DNA from: Planctomicrobium sp.
GTDB taxonomy: Bacteria; Planctomycetota; Planctomycetia; Planctomycetales; Planctomycetaceae
Assembly (NCBI GenBank): GCA_029259835.1
Contig: JAJDEL010000289.1
Location: forward strand, 1-12,805
Reading direction: 5' to 3'
Length of the DNA: 12,805 nucleotides
Positions 1 to 7,426 of the stretch are shown here, one piece after another. The translations under genes were made by a program, and so were the position numbers. Every line of letters begins with the position of its first letter. Position 1 is the first letter of the stretch. Under the pieces are notes generated by a model that saw only the letters and a program-made list of their open reading frames with translations, ran no database searches and was not told where the DNA came from.

Positions 1-851
1 ACTTCAATCTGTGGATTCGGGCATTTGTAACTCGTGCGAAAATCGATCCATTCACATTGGTCTTTATGTCGTTGCGAAAAGTGAATCCGAATGCAATTGT
101 TGATGCGAAAATCAGTGCAGTGCAGGCGGGACTTCCGCCGATTGCGACACGTTCGTTTGAGGCTCACTTTCTAGCAGGTGGCAACATTCAACGTGTTGTT
201 CGAGCTTTGATTGCGGCTCATCGGGCGAATATTGATCTGGATTGGGATATCGCCTCAGCGATTGATCTTGCTGGTCGTGACGTCCTGGATGCGGTCCGCA
301 CGAGTGTTGACCCGAAAGTGATTGATTGCCCTGATCCACGACACGGTCGTACAACGCTCGATGGTGTCGCGAAGGACGGGATTCAACTCAAAGCCAGAGC
401 ACGTGTGACTGTTCGGACAAACTTACAACAACTTGTGGGAGGGGCGACAGAAGAGACAATCATTGCACGTGTGGGAGAAGGAATTGTCTCTGCGATAGGC
501 TCGTGTGATACCCATAAAGAGGTGCTTGCAAATCCAACCCTGATTGCACAGGCAGTGCTCAGGAAGAGCCTTGATTCTCAAACTGCATACGAAATCGTTT
601 CCATTGATATCGCCGATATCGATGTCGGTGACAATGTTGGTGCGAGGCTTCAAGCAAATCAGGCTGAAGCGGATGTACGCGTTGCGCGGGCAAAAGCGGA
701 AGAACGGCGTGCGGAAGCTGTCGCAATGGAACAAGAAATGCAATCACTTACGCAAGAGAATAGAGCGAAAGTTGTTCTCGCTGAATCCGAGATTCCAAAA
801 GCAATGGCGGAGGCATATCAAAACGGGTCATTGCGAGCCACAAAAGATTGA
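1..851 (+). CDS. floA: Flotillin-like protein FloA, 5'-partial
   Basis: This is a bacterial flotillin of the FloA (YqfA) family, a membrane-anchored SPFH protein that forms oligomeric assemblies organising membrane microdomains. The reading frame is open from position 3 to the left edge, so the TTG at 57 and ATG at 66 are internal codons, not starts. The visible 282 residues begin at the segment that follows the family's N-terminal membrane anchor. Compared from memory with Bacillus subtilis FloA, near-identical blocks include [49 protein letters not shown] and [20 protein letters not shown]. The last block starts the charged coiled-coil region rich in Ala and Glu. About 30 N-terminal residues are probably missing. 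The protein stops at [16 protein letters not shown], whereas B. subtilis FloA runs on for roughly 30 more residues. Neither other frame restores that tail, so the short end looks natural. A partner NfeD gene, often upstream of floA, would lie outside the window. Confidence 0.95.
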   Translation, partial: FNLWIRAFVTRAKIDPFTLVFMSLRKVNPNAIVDAKISAVQAGLPPIATRSFEAHFLAGGNIQRVVRALIAAHRANIDLDWDIASAIDLAGRDVLDAVRTSVDPKVIDCPDPRHGRTTLDGVAKDGIQLKARARVTVRTNLQQLVGGATEETIIARVGEGIVSAIGSCDTHKEVLANPTLIAQAVLRKSLDSQTAYEIVSIDIADIDVGDNVGARLQANQAEADVRVARAKAEERRAEAVAMEQEMQSLTQENRAKVVLAESEIPKAMAEAYQNGSLRATKD

Positions 852-925
852 CGGCAAGATTTGCCGGTTGTTGCAATTAATCACGAGGATGTAATCATGG
901 GAAAGGATACCACCTCGTTTTTACG

Positions 926-1054
926 ATGAAGAAAAGGCAGACGCGTCCACGTGTTGACGGACCGTGCCACACTTTGACTGTTGACGTTTATCGAGACCTC
1001 AGGGACGAAAATCGAGTAAGCAAAACGTTCAACAGGAATAGAGAAAAGCCCTGA
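926..1054 (+). CDS. Possible 42-aa ORF upstream of the 67-aa hypothetical
   Basis: A small open frame runs from ATG 926 to TGA 1052-1054 and ends four bases before the next gene's ATG, a spacing that would fit co-translation. The predicted peptide is very basic at its start (MKKRQTRPRVDG), has one Cys-His pair and ends with Lys-Pro. It has no signal peptide, membrane segment or family motif that I recognise. The nearest purine-rich stretch (GGAAAGG, 899-905) lies about 20 bases before the start, too far for a good ribosome site. It may simply be chance, and nothing else supports coding in the 852-1058 gap. Confidence 0.22.
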   Translation: MKKRQTRPRVDGPCHTLTVDVYRDLRDENRVSKTFNRNREKP

Positions 1055-1058
1055 AATT

Positions 1059-1262
1059 ATGTCTGAAATCAACATTCAATTGACACGTAAACAACAAGAA
1101 ATTCTTCTTCGCGGACTGCGATATGTCCGTAGTTCCGCAGCTTTGGATCCAAAAAACTGGAACGAAGAAGTGGATGAAGAACGGCAACGGCATTACAGTG
1201 AAGTCGCCGAAATCGAAACGCTTCTGAATGGAGCAAAAATCGTGGAACCGGCAGCAATCTAG
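1059..1262 (+). CDS. Small conserved-type hypothetical protein, 67 aa
   Basis: This is a soluble, acidic small protein of unknown function. It opens with a strand-like stretch, SEINIQLTRKQQEILLRGLRY, followed by a helical segment rich in Glu and Arg (VDEERQRHYSEVAEIETLL). The overall look, LT-x-x-QQEILLRGLRYVRSS and then a second amphipathic helix, resembles short helical-hairpin hypotheticals that I associate with planctomycete genomes, but I cannot name a family. No membrane segment, signal peptide or metal-binding cluster is present. The start is the ATG at 1059; the ribosome site is weak (purine-rich GAGAAAAG at 1041-1048). A hairpin about 35 bases after the stop probably ends this transcript. 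The real strand was chosen because this frame keeps a plausible amphipathic composition, while the opposite-strand frame reads as noise. Confidence 0.7.
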   Translation: MSEINIQLTRKQQEILLRGLRYVRSSAALDPKNWNEEVDEERQRHYSEVAEIETLLNGAKIVEPAAI

Positions 1263-1297
1263 TTTGCTGGCGGTGTTCTCGAATTATCAGTTCAATT

Positions 1298-1340
1298 CCC
1301 GTGATGTGAAATGTTATTCATGTCGCGGGTCTTTCATTTC
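1298..1340 (+). terminator. Hairpin with T-rich tail between the 67-aa gene and the oleA-like gene
   Basis: The arms 1298-1310 (CCCGTGATGTGAA) and 1317-1329 (TTCATGTCGCGGG) enclose a six-base loop. As RNA made from the plus strand, all 13 positions pair: ten Watson-Crick pairs and three G-U pairs (1302-1325, 1305-1322, 1306-1321). On the minus-strand transcript those three become A-C mismatches, so the structure favours plus-strand RNA. The tail TCTTTCATTTC (1330-1340) is T-rich but interrupted, so this is a weak intrinsic terminator, or possibly a leader structure for the gene starting at 1373. Confidence 0.5.
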
Positions 1341-1372
1341 AATGACGGTTTTGTGCCGTTGATAAGTCTCTC

Positions 1373-2437
1373 ATGCGGTATCAAAACGTCTGCCTTGAAG
1401 CTGTCGTGACTCATCTCCCAGATGAGATCGTGACCTCCTCTGGAATCGAAACTCAATTGGCTGCGGTTTACGAGCGGCTCGGCCTTCCTGAAGGTCGCCT
1501 GGAATTGATGACCGGAATTCAGGAGCGACGTTTCTATCCACCTGGAACGCTACCAGGAAAAATTAGTGGCGCCACTGTTCGCAAGCTTATCGAGACAACT
1601 GGGTTTGATCCACAACTGTGTCAGGCACTGATTCACGGTTCAGTCTGTCGGGATCAAATGGAACCTGCGACCGCAGCCGGTGTACACGCTGTTTCCGGGC
1701 TTCCGGACGACTCGCTTGTGATCGATGTCAGTAATGCTTGTCTGGGGCTGCTAAACGGTGCGGTCATTATTGCAGACATGATCGAGCTTGGTCGAATCAA
1801 GGCCGGAATTGTCGTCGGAACGGAAATCGGCAGGCCGCTCGTCGAAGCGACAATTCACAAGCTCAATAACGATCCCACAGTTACGAGGAAGTCATTCAAG
1901 CTTGATTTTGCATCGCTGACGATTGGGTCCGGATCAGCGGCAATTTTGCTTTGTCACGAATCGATGAGCAAAACCGGAAACCGTCTGTTAGGTGGAGCCT
2001 GTCGGGCAGACACTTCTCATTCGGATTTGTGCGAAGGAGGTATTGATAGTGCAGGGTCAGGCGATCATCGCCCGTTGATGAGCACCGATTCTGAGGCTCT
2101 TTTGTACGCTGGAGTTGACCTCGCGCAACAGACCTGGGATCAGGCGAAGACAAATCTGGATTGGACGAACGCGAATGTAAGCAAGACTTTCACGCATCAA
2201 GTTGGCAAGGCACACCGCTCACTCCTATTGGAAAAGCTGAGGTTGTCCCCGACACTTGATTTTCCGACGGTGGAATTTTTGGGAAATACCGGAGCAGTTG
2301 CGCTTCCGACCGCAATGGCGCTCGGGATTGAGGACGGATTCGTCTCCGGAGGTGACCAGATTGCACTTCTGGGTATCGGCAGCGGATTGAACTCAATCAT
2401 GCTGGGTGTCGAGTGGCAAGGGGATTCACATTCCTGA
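1373..2437 (+). CDS. oleA: OleA-like thiolase-fold acyl-CoA condensing enzyme (KAS III superfamily)
   Basis: OleA joins two long fatty acyl-CoA chains by a non-decarboxylative Claisen condensation, giving a 2-alkyl-3-keto acid that OleB, OleC and OleD turn into long-chain olefins. The 354-aa protein has the thiolase-fold triad at Cys123 (in [11 protein letters not shown]), His275 (in THQVGKAH) and Asn305 (in [12 protein letters not shown]). It also has Glu97 in RDQMEPAT, matching the glutamate base (Glu117 of Xanthomonas OleA) that distinguishes OleA from decarboxylating FabH. The opening [10 protein letters not shown], the segment AAVYERLGL and the C-terminal [10 protein letters not shown] also match OleA as I remember it. 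Length agrees with OleA (about 340) better than FabH (about 320). No oleB, oleC or oleD lies next to it here. The ATG at 1373 has no clear Shine-Dalgarno site. A related KAS III with another substrate is the main alternative. Confidence 0.82.
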   Translation: MRYQNVCLEAVVTHLPDEIVTSSGIETQLAAVYERLGLPEGRLELMTGIQERRFYPPGTLPGKISGATVRKLIETTGFDPQLCQALIHGSVCRDQMEPATAAGVHAVSGLPDDSLVIDVSNACLGLLNGAVIIADMIELGRIKAGIVVGTEIGRPLVEATIHKLNNDPTVTRKSFKLDFASLTIGSGSAAILLCHESMSKTGNRLLGGACRADTSHSDLCEGGIDSAGSGDHRPLMSTDSEALLYAGVDLAQQTWDQAKTNLDWTNANVSKTFTHQVGKAHRSLLLEKLRLSPTLDFPTVEFLGNTGAVALPTAMALGIEDGFVSGGDQIALLGIGSGLNSIMLGVEWQGDSHS

Positions 2438-2591
2438 TTCTGATGTTGTGGAATCCAACTGGAAATAGGAATATCTTTTGATCCGCACTTCGTGCTTGAA
2501 CGTTCGTTCAATGACAAGGTAGGATCAGCAGTGGTTGTGACTGCTTTCAACAAAATGCACATCTCCAAATCAATTCAGTAAGGACCGTGGT

Positions 2592-3701
2592 ATGGGACTC
2601 TTTGATAAGCTTCGCGCAGAGTTAATCGACATTATTGAATGGGTCGACGATTCCCGGCATACGATTGCCTGGCGTTTTCCTCGCTATCAGAACGAAATCA
2701 AGAACGGGGCGCAGTTAATCGTTCGGCCTGGGCAAATGGCAGTTTTTGTTCATCGGGGCGAAATCGCCGATGTCTTCGAACCAGGACATTACGAACTCAA
2801 AACTGACAACTTGCCAATTTTAAGTACCCTCGCAGGTTGGAAGCACGGTTTTAACAGTGCGTTTAAGGCGGAAGTTTACTTCGTCAATACTCGGCAAATC
2901 ACAGATCTTAAGTGGGGAACGCCGAATCCGATTATGCTTCGAGATGCTGACTTTGGTCCGATTCGGCTGCGGGCATTCGGGACGTACACAATGCAAGCAG
3001 TCGATCCGAAAGCTTTGCTCCGTGAATTGATTGGAACTGATTCGAGCTTTCAGGTGGACGAAATCAACGAGCTGATGCGATCTATTATCGCCTCCTCATT
3101 CGCAGACTTGCTCGGAGAATCGAAGATCAGCGCCCTCGACCTTGCATCAAATTATCGAGAACTCTCGGAGCAGCTTCGACAAAATTCTGTTGAAAGAGTC
3201 GATGACGAATACGGTCTAAATATCCCTCAGTTGTTCATCGTCAATGTTTCACTTCCAGAAGAAGTCGAAAAGGCGATGGATACACGATCCAGTATGGGCG
3301 TGATTGGCGATCTTGGGCGATTCCAACAATTCCAGATGGGGCAGGCGATGATGGCTGCTGCTGAGAACGAATCTGGCGGCGGAGCATCGGAAGGGATGGG
3401 GCTGGGCATGGGATTCGCCATGGCGAACCAGATGGTGCAAGGCATGGGACAGGCAGGCCAACCAGGGGCCATGCCGCCACCACCACCTGTGAGCGCCTGG
3501 TATGTCGCTGTGAACGGGAAAACGGAAGGGCCGTTCGATCTCAACCAAATGGCTCATGGTGCTCAAGCTGGACAGGTGGGTCAAGAAACGCTGGTTTGGT
3601 CACAATCTTTGGGTGAATGGAAGCCTGCCAGTCAAGTTGCAGCGCTGGGGATGATCTTCGGGCCACCAGGACCTCCGCCTCCTCCACCGCCAGCACCGTA
3701 A
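2592..3701 (+). CDS. YdjI-like SPFH-domain protein with C-terminal GYF_2 domain
   Basis: This belongs to the SPFH family COG4260, the YdjI type sometimes named 'virion core protein' in databases. B. subtilis ydjI belongs to a PspA-containing envelope-stress operon. The 369 residues divide into an N-terminal amphipathic start (1-20), a SPFH core of roughly 24-235 (VRPGQMAVFVHRGEIADVFEPG, VNTRQITDLKWGT, LPEEVEKAMDTR), a Gly/Met/Gln-rich linker (about 240-294), five prolines (295-299), a GYF_2 domain (about 302-350) and a final seven-proline run (361-367). In the GYF_2 domain, WYVAVNGKTEGPF and LVWSQSLGEWKPASQV are diagnostic, with Trp303, Tyr304, Gly313-Phe315, Trp336 and Trp343. It has no N-terminal membrane helix, so membrane contact is probably peripheral or through partners. 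AAGGA at 2580-2584, seven bases before ATG 2592, is the best ribosome site in the left half of the window. YdjI relatives usually end in a zinc ribbon; GYF_2 replaces it here. Confidence 0.9.
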   Translation: MGLFDKLRAELIDIIEWVDDSRHTIAWRFPRYQNEIKNGAQLIVRPGQMAVFVHRGEIADVFEPGHYELKTDNLPILSTLAGWKHGFNSAFKAEVYFVNTRQITDLKWGTPNPIMLRDADFGPIRLRAFGTYTMQAVDPKALLRELIGTDSSFQVDEINELMRSIIASSFADLLGESKISALDLASNYRELSEQLRQNSVERVDDEYGLNIPQLFIVNVSLPEEVEKAMDTRSSMGVIGDLGRFQQFQMGQAMMAAAENESGGGASEGMGLGMGFAMANQMVQGMGQAGQPGAMPPPPPVSAWYVAVNGKTEGPFDLNQMAHGAQAGQVGQETLVWSQSLGEWKPASQVAALGMIFGPPGPPPPPPPAP

Positions 3702-3784
3702 ACTTGTCAAAAATCCTGCTCAGACACAGCTTCATTGCTTCGACGTGGTGAAGTTGTTTTGGCTTCTGTATTGGAAACTCAACG

Positions 3785-4399
3785 ATGACCGTTCCTCTGC
3801 GTGTCGGTGCTGTGATTCTGTGCGGTGGGAAAAGTTCGAGAATGGGGCAACCGAAGCACTTGCTGCCGTTTGGAAACGAGACAGTTATGCAACGAGTTGT
3901 GCGAATACTTTGCAAAGTTACTCAAGATGTTGTCATTGTTGCTGCACAGGACCAAGATGTTCCAGAGTTGCCTGAGTCTTGCCTGATTGCCAGAGATGAT
4001 GTGACACATCAAGGACCGTTATCTGGTTTGATGTATGGATTGCGAGTTCTTGACGATAAAGTCGATGCGGTCTATCTCACTGGCTGCGACGTCCCGATGC
4101 TTCGAGTCGAATTTGTTCGTGAGATGATCAACCGACTTGGAAACGCTGACCTTGCAGTTCCGTTTGACCTGCAATTCACTCATCCCCTCGCCGGGGTTTA
4201 TCGAACAAGCCTGCTTGAGAAGATCGAAGAGCTTCTTGATGCCGGAGAACGGCGCCCTCGAAAGTTAATCGAATCGGTCACATCAATTCTTGTTTCCGTT
4301 GATGAACTTCGGGGCATTGACCCGCAATTGGATTCATTACGAAATATGAATTCCCCAGAAGATTATGCCGAGATGCTTCGCGTGACTGACAACGCATGA
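3785..4399 (+). CDS. mobA: Molybdenum cofactor guanylyltransferase, MobA-like
   Basis: MobA transfers GMP from GTP to molybdopterin-bound molybdenum to form the guanine dinucleotide cofactor, in the cytoplasm. The 204-aa protein is a single Rossmann-like nucleotidyltransferase domain, the usual size. The nucleotide-binding loop LCGGKSSRMGQPK spans residues 12-24. GPLSGL at 77-82 and GCDVPML at 100-106, with Asp102 as the Mg-binding aspartate, are the next family landmarks. HPLAGVY (133-139) and the C-terminal NMNSPEDY (187-194) follow the MobA pattern (usually INTPED). The ATG at 3785 has a weak purine site (GGAAA, 3773-3777). No other molybdenum genes are in view, so it stands alone here. 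The related MocA family, which uses CTP, has the same loop, so nucleotide specificity is inferred. Confidence 0.85.
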   Translation: MTVPLRVGAVILCGGKSSRMGQPKHLLPFGNETVMQRVVRILCKVTQDVVIVAAQDQDVPELPESCLIARDDVTHQGPLSGLMYGLRVLDDKVDAVYLTGCDVPMLRVEFVREMINRLGNADLAVPFDLQFTHPLAGVYRTSLLEKIEELLDAGERRPRKLIESVTSILVSVDELRGIDPQLDSLRNMNSPEDYAEMLRVTDNA

Positions 4400-4470
4400 G
4401 GAATCGATCCGAAGTCGTTTCCCGATATCAGCCGATTGGGCGATATTCCCGAACCTGATTCCGATTCATG

Positions 4471-4620
4471 TTCATAACCGGCGCTAGCGCCCAATGGTCT
4501 CTACTTTGGAGCTTCTCGCAATGAGCCGAACGCGCTAGCGTCGGGCATTGATCGATAAAATATTGCCCATGCAATAAGGCCCGTGGCTAGTGCCAGCGGC
4601 TCATAAGACTTGGCCACAAG
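4471..4620 (+). repeat. REP-like structured intergenic repeat, copy 1
   Basis: This is one of two copies, in opposite orientation, of a non-coding element. Positions 4496-4544 match 8662-8710 in reverse complement at 47 of 49 bases, and 4576-4620 match 8587-8631 at 39 of 45. The segment between is diverged. Inside the copy, 4523-4546 and 4579-4602 are imperfect inverted repeats (18 of 24 matching) sharing GAGCCG, GCTAG/CTAGC and CGGGC, so the element can fold into a long hairpin with a 32-base loop; the loop has its own small stem ATTGC/GCAAT (4562-4575). A perfect 12-bp palindrome, GGCGCTAGCGCC, lies at 4480-4491. The element fills the gap between the converging mobA and BBP7 genes. Confidence 0.85.
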
Positions 4621-4644
4621 TACACAAAGTCGAGGTCAATCGGC

Positions 4645-4661
4645 TAACGCCCTGTGGTTGA
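4645..4661 (+). repeat. Accessory sub-repeat beside copy 1
   Basis: The 17-base motif TAACGCCCTGTGGTTGA recurs as TAAGCGCCCTGTGGCTGA at 8717-8734 with one extra base and one substitution. Both are on the same strand even though the two main elements are inverted, which suggests a modular, independently placed unit. A perfect palindrome CGAATTAATTCG (4669-4680) follows just before the BBP7 stop codon; its role is unknown. Confidence 0.6.
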
Positions 4662-4694
4662 TCCTGACCGAATTAATTCGTGACGATTCCGGAG

Positions 4695-6122
4695 CTACGG
4701 CAGGAGAATTTCGCCACCGATTGTTAACCCAGAGATGATCCGATTGTTCACGTTTTGCTTGACTCCAAAATCAAGCGTGTCTGGATTCATCGTTGGATCG
4801 GCTGCCGAAATCGTGTTGTAGCGGATACTCGTGTCCGCCGCTCCGACTCTTCCCATCCAAGTGAGATTATACCCCACACGGAGTTTGAACCATTCGGTCA
4901 CATCGCATTTGGCGTAGACGTTAAGTTCTGCTGAAGGTGCGAAGTCGAGTTCTCGGTCGAAGTCTGTTGTTGAGGCTGGATCATCAATGAGTAAGTTTGG
5001 ATCATTGAGAATCGAGGAAAGGTCTCCTGGTTCGCGGGCATTCTGAGTCTTCACTCGAGAGCGAATCAGCCCCAGACCAAGTGCCACTTTCGGCTCGACG
5101 CCGAGTGTCAGCCTCTTCTGTTTCACTTCTGAACGCAATCCAAATTGTAGAGCGTTTCGGTAGTTATGCACTTTGGAGTCGATGCGATTGGTTTGTGGAG
5201 TGGTCAAAGGATTAGCGTTAATAGTTCCATCTGTTGCGTAGTCGGCAACGTTTGAAAAAGTCCCGCCGAAGACAAGTCGTTCGGAATACTCTTCGTGCCG
5301 ATAACCAATGATTGATTGTAAGGTCCAACCATCGTGGGGGATTCTGAGATCGTAAACGTGATTCACTTCCGCTGACCAGACATTCACTGAGTATTCGCTG
5401 AAGAAGTCCGAGTCGTAAACAATGAGAGGAACATCTGCGAACGGAGCAGGGACTGTTGGAAGATTAGGAAGATTTTGGATCGTGCCGGGCTGTCCATCGA
5501 TCGTGAAGGGAATCACGATGAATTGAACTGGGGCTACTCCAAAAGTGGAATTTAATGATGTGGGCGGGATACTCGGTACTCGCAGGCTTTCTGCTTGTTC
5601 TTCAAGGGACCACACTGAACCTTCAATCGACGATCGTTGGTCGAGAGGAATCCCAAAGGATCCTTTGATTCCGTTGTTGTCATCCCAGTCTGTGCCATCC
5701 GTTGTCGGAGCAACCGCTCTGCCTGTGAGTGTGATCGGTAACCCTTGTGTTGGAAACATTGGCAGATCAAATGGTTCACTGACATTGTCAATCACATTCC
5801 CATCCAGGTCGGTGATTGTTGAACCGAGTGATCGACCGCCTCGATGCCCAATCTTTGCATGAAAGTATTCCATGCGAATCCAGCTACCAGAAACATGGTT
5901 GCTGAGAGAATTGTGCAAAGGTGTGTCGAGTGAAAACGAGTTGAGACGATCGTCCGGCACCAATTCAGCATACGCCGACGGGTTTGCGTGAGCATATGGG
6001 TCACCATGTTGGGCAAATTGCGAATTTGGTCCCGGCCCCCAATTCTGTGCATGGAGGTCCGATGCGAAAAAGACCGACACCAACGTGAGCAGCGAGTATG
6101 TTGCTCGCTTCACGAAGAGCAT
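4695..6122 (-). CDS. BBP7 family outer-membrane beta-barrel protein
   Basis: This is a predicted outer-membrane beta-barrel of the planctomycete BBP7 family; the members' cargo or function is not known. I place the start at the ATG whose first base is 6122, because it gives a classic signal peptide: MLFVKRATYS, a hydrophobic core LLTLVSVFF, and a likely cut after Ala25 in DLHA-QN. The resulting protein has 475 aa. The family's opening strand is at 81-90 (WIRMEYFHAK). The block NGIKGSFGIPL followed by SSIEGSVW (150-171) matches the typical BBP7 'GIEGSFF' region. The C-terminal third alternates hydrophobic strands with polar loops (VYAKCDVTEWFKLRVGYNLTWMG), ending in NRIISGLTIGGEILLP. A longer frame reaches 6305, but it would bury the signal peptide behind 61 residues. 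It converges with mobA across repeat copy 1. Confidence 0.87.
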   Translation of the reverse strand: MLFVKRATYSLLTLVSVFFASDLHAQNWGPGPNSQFAQHGDPYAHANPSAYAELVPDDRLNSFSLDTPLHNSLSNHVSGSWIRMEYFHAKIGHRGGRSLGSTITDLDGNVIDNVSEPFDLPMFPTQGLPITLTGRAVAPTTDGTDWDDNNGIKGSFGIPLDQRSSIEGSVWSLEEQAESLRVPSIPPTSLNSTFGVAPVQFIVIPFTIDGQPGTIQNLPNLPTVPAPFADVPLIVYDSDFFSEYSVNVWSAEVNHVYDLRIPHDGWTLQSIIGYRHEEYSERLVFGGTFSNVADYATDGTINANPLTTPQTNRIDSKVHNYRNALQFGLRSEVKQKRLTLGVEPKVALGLGLIRSRVKTQNAREPGDLSSILNDPNLLIDDPASTTDFDRELDFAPSAELNVYAKCDVTEWFKLRVGYNLTWMGRVGAADTSIRYNTISAADPTMNPDTLDFGVKQNVNNRIISGLTIGGEILLP

Positions 6123-6561
6123 GGCATGTCGATCCCGTTTCGTGACTACAAGGAGAGACTGTTTCAGTCCAAGCTTGCAACAACGAACAAGCAGTGCCTG
6201 CGCGTCCATGGGTATCCTTCCAGCTTCGTCTCTGTCGAAATGTCTCAAATCAGCACCAAATGTGTCTAATAGAATTTGCACTGTTAGGGCATGAATTGAA
6301 GACAACGGTCTCCTTGCACACGATGTGCTGTCTTGGTTGTATCGGTTCGAGAAGGTAGTGAACCTAGAGAAAAAATAACAATTCTTATGATTTTGCGGGT
6401 CCGAGTGTGGTTGTCGTCCTCTATTCTCGACCTTGCCGGGGTTTTAGGTGGCGTGGGTAAAACAGGGGTGCGAGAAGAGACGCCCTTGCCATCCCTTAAA
6501 AGAATCCGTGACAGGCTGTAGACTTTGCCACTTTCCAACACCATTTTCACTGAGGAATATC
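6123..6561. promoter_or_regulatory. Divergent gap between the BBP7 and rph genes
   Basis: These 439 bases separate two diverging genes, so promoters for both should lie here. The only clear local feature is an AT-rich block at 6369-6395 (AAAAAATAACAATTC and following). I found no convincing -35/-10 pair on either strand. Frames extend upstream of both chosen starts (to 6305 on minus and 6448 on plus), but neither extension looks like part of its protein family. No RNA gene or repeat was seen. Confidence 0.4.
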
Positions 6562-7302
6562 ATGCCACGCCACGATGGACGCGACAACAATCAACTTCGC
6601 CAGCTACATATTGAACGCCCGTATTTCGGTTCCGCACCAGGTCGCATTCTCATTCAAGCAGGACAGACGACGATTCTCTGCACGGCAAGTGTCAGCGAAG
6701 ATCTTCCTCCCTGGAAGAAGAATCAAGAGAATCCAACAGGCTGGGTTTCGGCAGAATACAACATGCTTCCAGGCAGCACGGCCCCACGAAAATCTCGACG
6801 ATCAGACGGGCGCGGGACCGAAATACAGCGGTTAATCGGTCGTAGCTTGCGCGCAGTTGTGAATTTTTCGGCCCTTGGTCCACGCATGGTCACCGTTGAT
6901 TGTGATGTCCTTCAAGCAGATGGTGGGACGAGAACATTGAGCATCACCGGCGGATTCATCGCCCTTGTGGACGCGCTCCATGAGGTTGAGGATCCCAATT
7001 TTGATATCAACTCGGTCTTTAGCGACAGCGTAGCTGCTGTGAGCGTGGGGATCGTTGATGGTCAGGCAGTTCTTGATCTGGATTACCCGGAAGACAGCCA
7101 GGCTGATGTTGATATGAATACAGTCATGACAGGCCGTGGCAACATTATTGAAGTACAGGGAACCGCAGAGCGGGATGTTTTTTCGAGAAAGCAGTTGAAT
7201 GAACAGCTCGATCTCGCTGAGCATGGAATTGCACAACTTACGAAACTGCAACGAGATACGCTCGGTGAAAGATGGCCTATGGACACATCTTTGGAAAGCT
7301 GA
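6562..7302 (+). CDS. rph: Ribonuclease PH
   Basis: RNase PH is a phosphate-dependent 3'-to-5' exoribonuclease that trims tRNA 3' ends, working as a hexameric ring in the cytoplasm. The 246-aa protein matches the family along its whole length: [14 protein letters not shown] near the start, [11 protein letters not shown] (63-73), [18 protein letters not shown] (83-100), [13 protein letters not shown] (113-125) with the phosphate-binding GGTRT, and [15 protein letters not shown] (172-186), where Asp178 and Asp184 fit the metal-binding acidic positions. [12 protein letters not shown] is the standard C-terminal block. The start is ATG 6562, with GAGGA at 6552-6556 five bases before; a longer frame from 6448 adds 38 residues without family resemblance. 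A rdgB-type pyrophosphatase gene, common beside rph, is absent; the next gene encodes an unrelated exported protein. Confidence 0.97.
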   Translation: MPRHDGRDNNQLRQLHIERPYFGSAPGRILIQAGQTTILCTASVSEDLPPWKKNQENPTGWVSAEYNMLPGSTAPRKSRRSDGRGTEIQRLIGRSLRAVVNFSALGPRMVTVDCDVLQADGGTRTLSITGGFIALVDALHEVEDPNFDINSVFSDSVAAVSVGIVDGQAVLDLDYPEDSQADVDMNTVMTGRGNIIEVQGTAERDVFSRKQLNEQLDLAEHGIAQLTKLQRDTLGERWPMDTSLES

Positions 7303-7426
7303 TAGAAGTTGCCTTCCCAAGGACAATTACAATGTGAATTGCAGGTCGACAAGAAGTCTCCTGTCATTCGTGAGCAATTCGCTCATCAGTCGCAAATTCG
7401 TCAATGACGAGGCCACGGAGGGTGCC

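Noticed and set aside
830..900. Frameshift at the end of floA
   Set aside because: Neither alternative frame gives residues like the FloA tail, so the short end is taken as genuine.
1373..2437. Annotation as FabH (3-oxoacyl-ACP synthase III)
   Set aside because: Cys-His-Asn alone would fit, but Glu97 in RDQMEP, the [10 protein letters not shown] block and the length fit OleA better.
3745..3975. Alternative ORF overlapping the start of mobA
   Set aside because: It is a frame shadow, rich in Cys and Ser, with no family resemblance; the mobA frame has clear motifs.
4471..4663. CRISPR-like array
   Set aside because: The repeats are few, inverted and unevenly spaced, with no regular spacer pattern and no cas genes.
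4669..4680. Perfect palindrome CGAATTAATTCG as an operator
   Set aside because: It lies downstream of both neighbouring genes, just past the BBP7 stop, so an operator role is unlikely, and a 12-bp AT-rich palindrome can arise by chance.
6123..6305. 61-residue N-terminal extension of the BBP7 protein
   Set aside because: It would place the clear signal peptide in the middle of the protein, and no ribosome site favours the far start.
6448..6561. 38-residue N-terminal extension of RNase PH
   Set aside because: The extension has no resemblance to the family, and ATG 6562 has a good GAGGA site.
7199..7426. 76-residue extension of the exported protein into rph
   Set aside because: It overlaps over 100 bases of the rph coding region in another frame, and the signal peptide starts at 7427.
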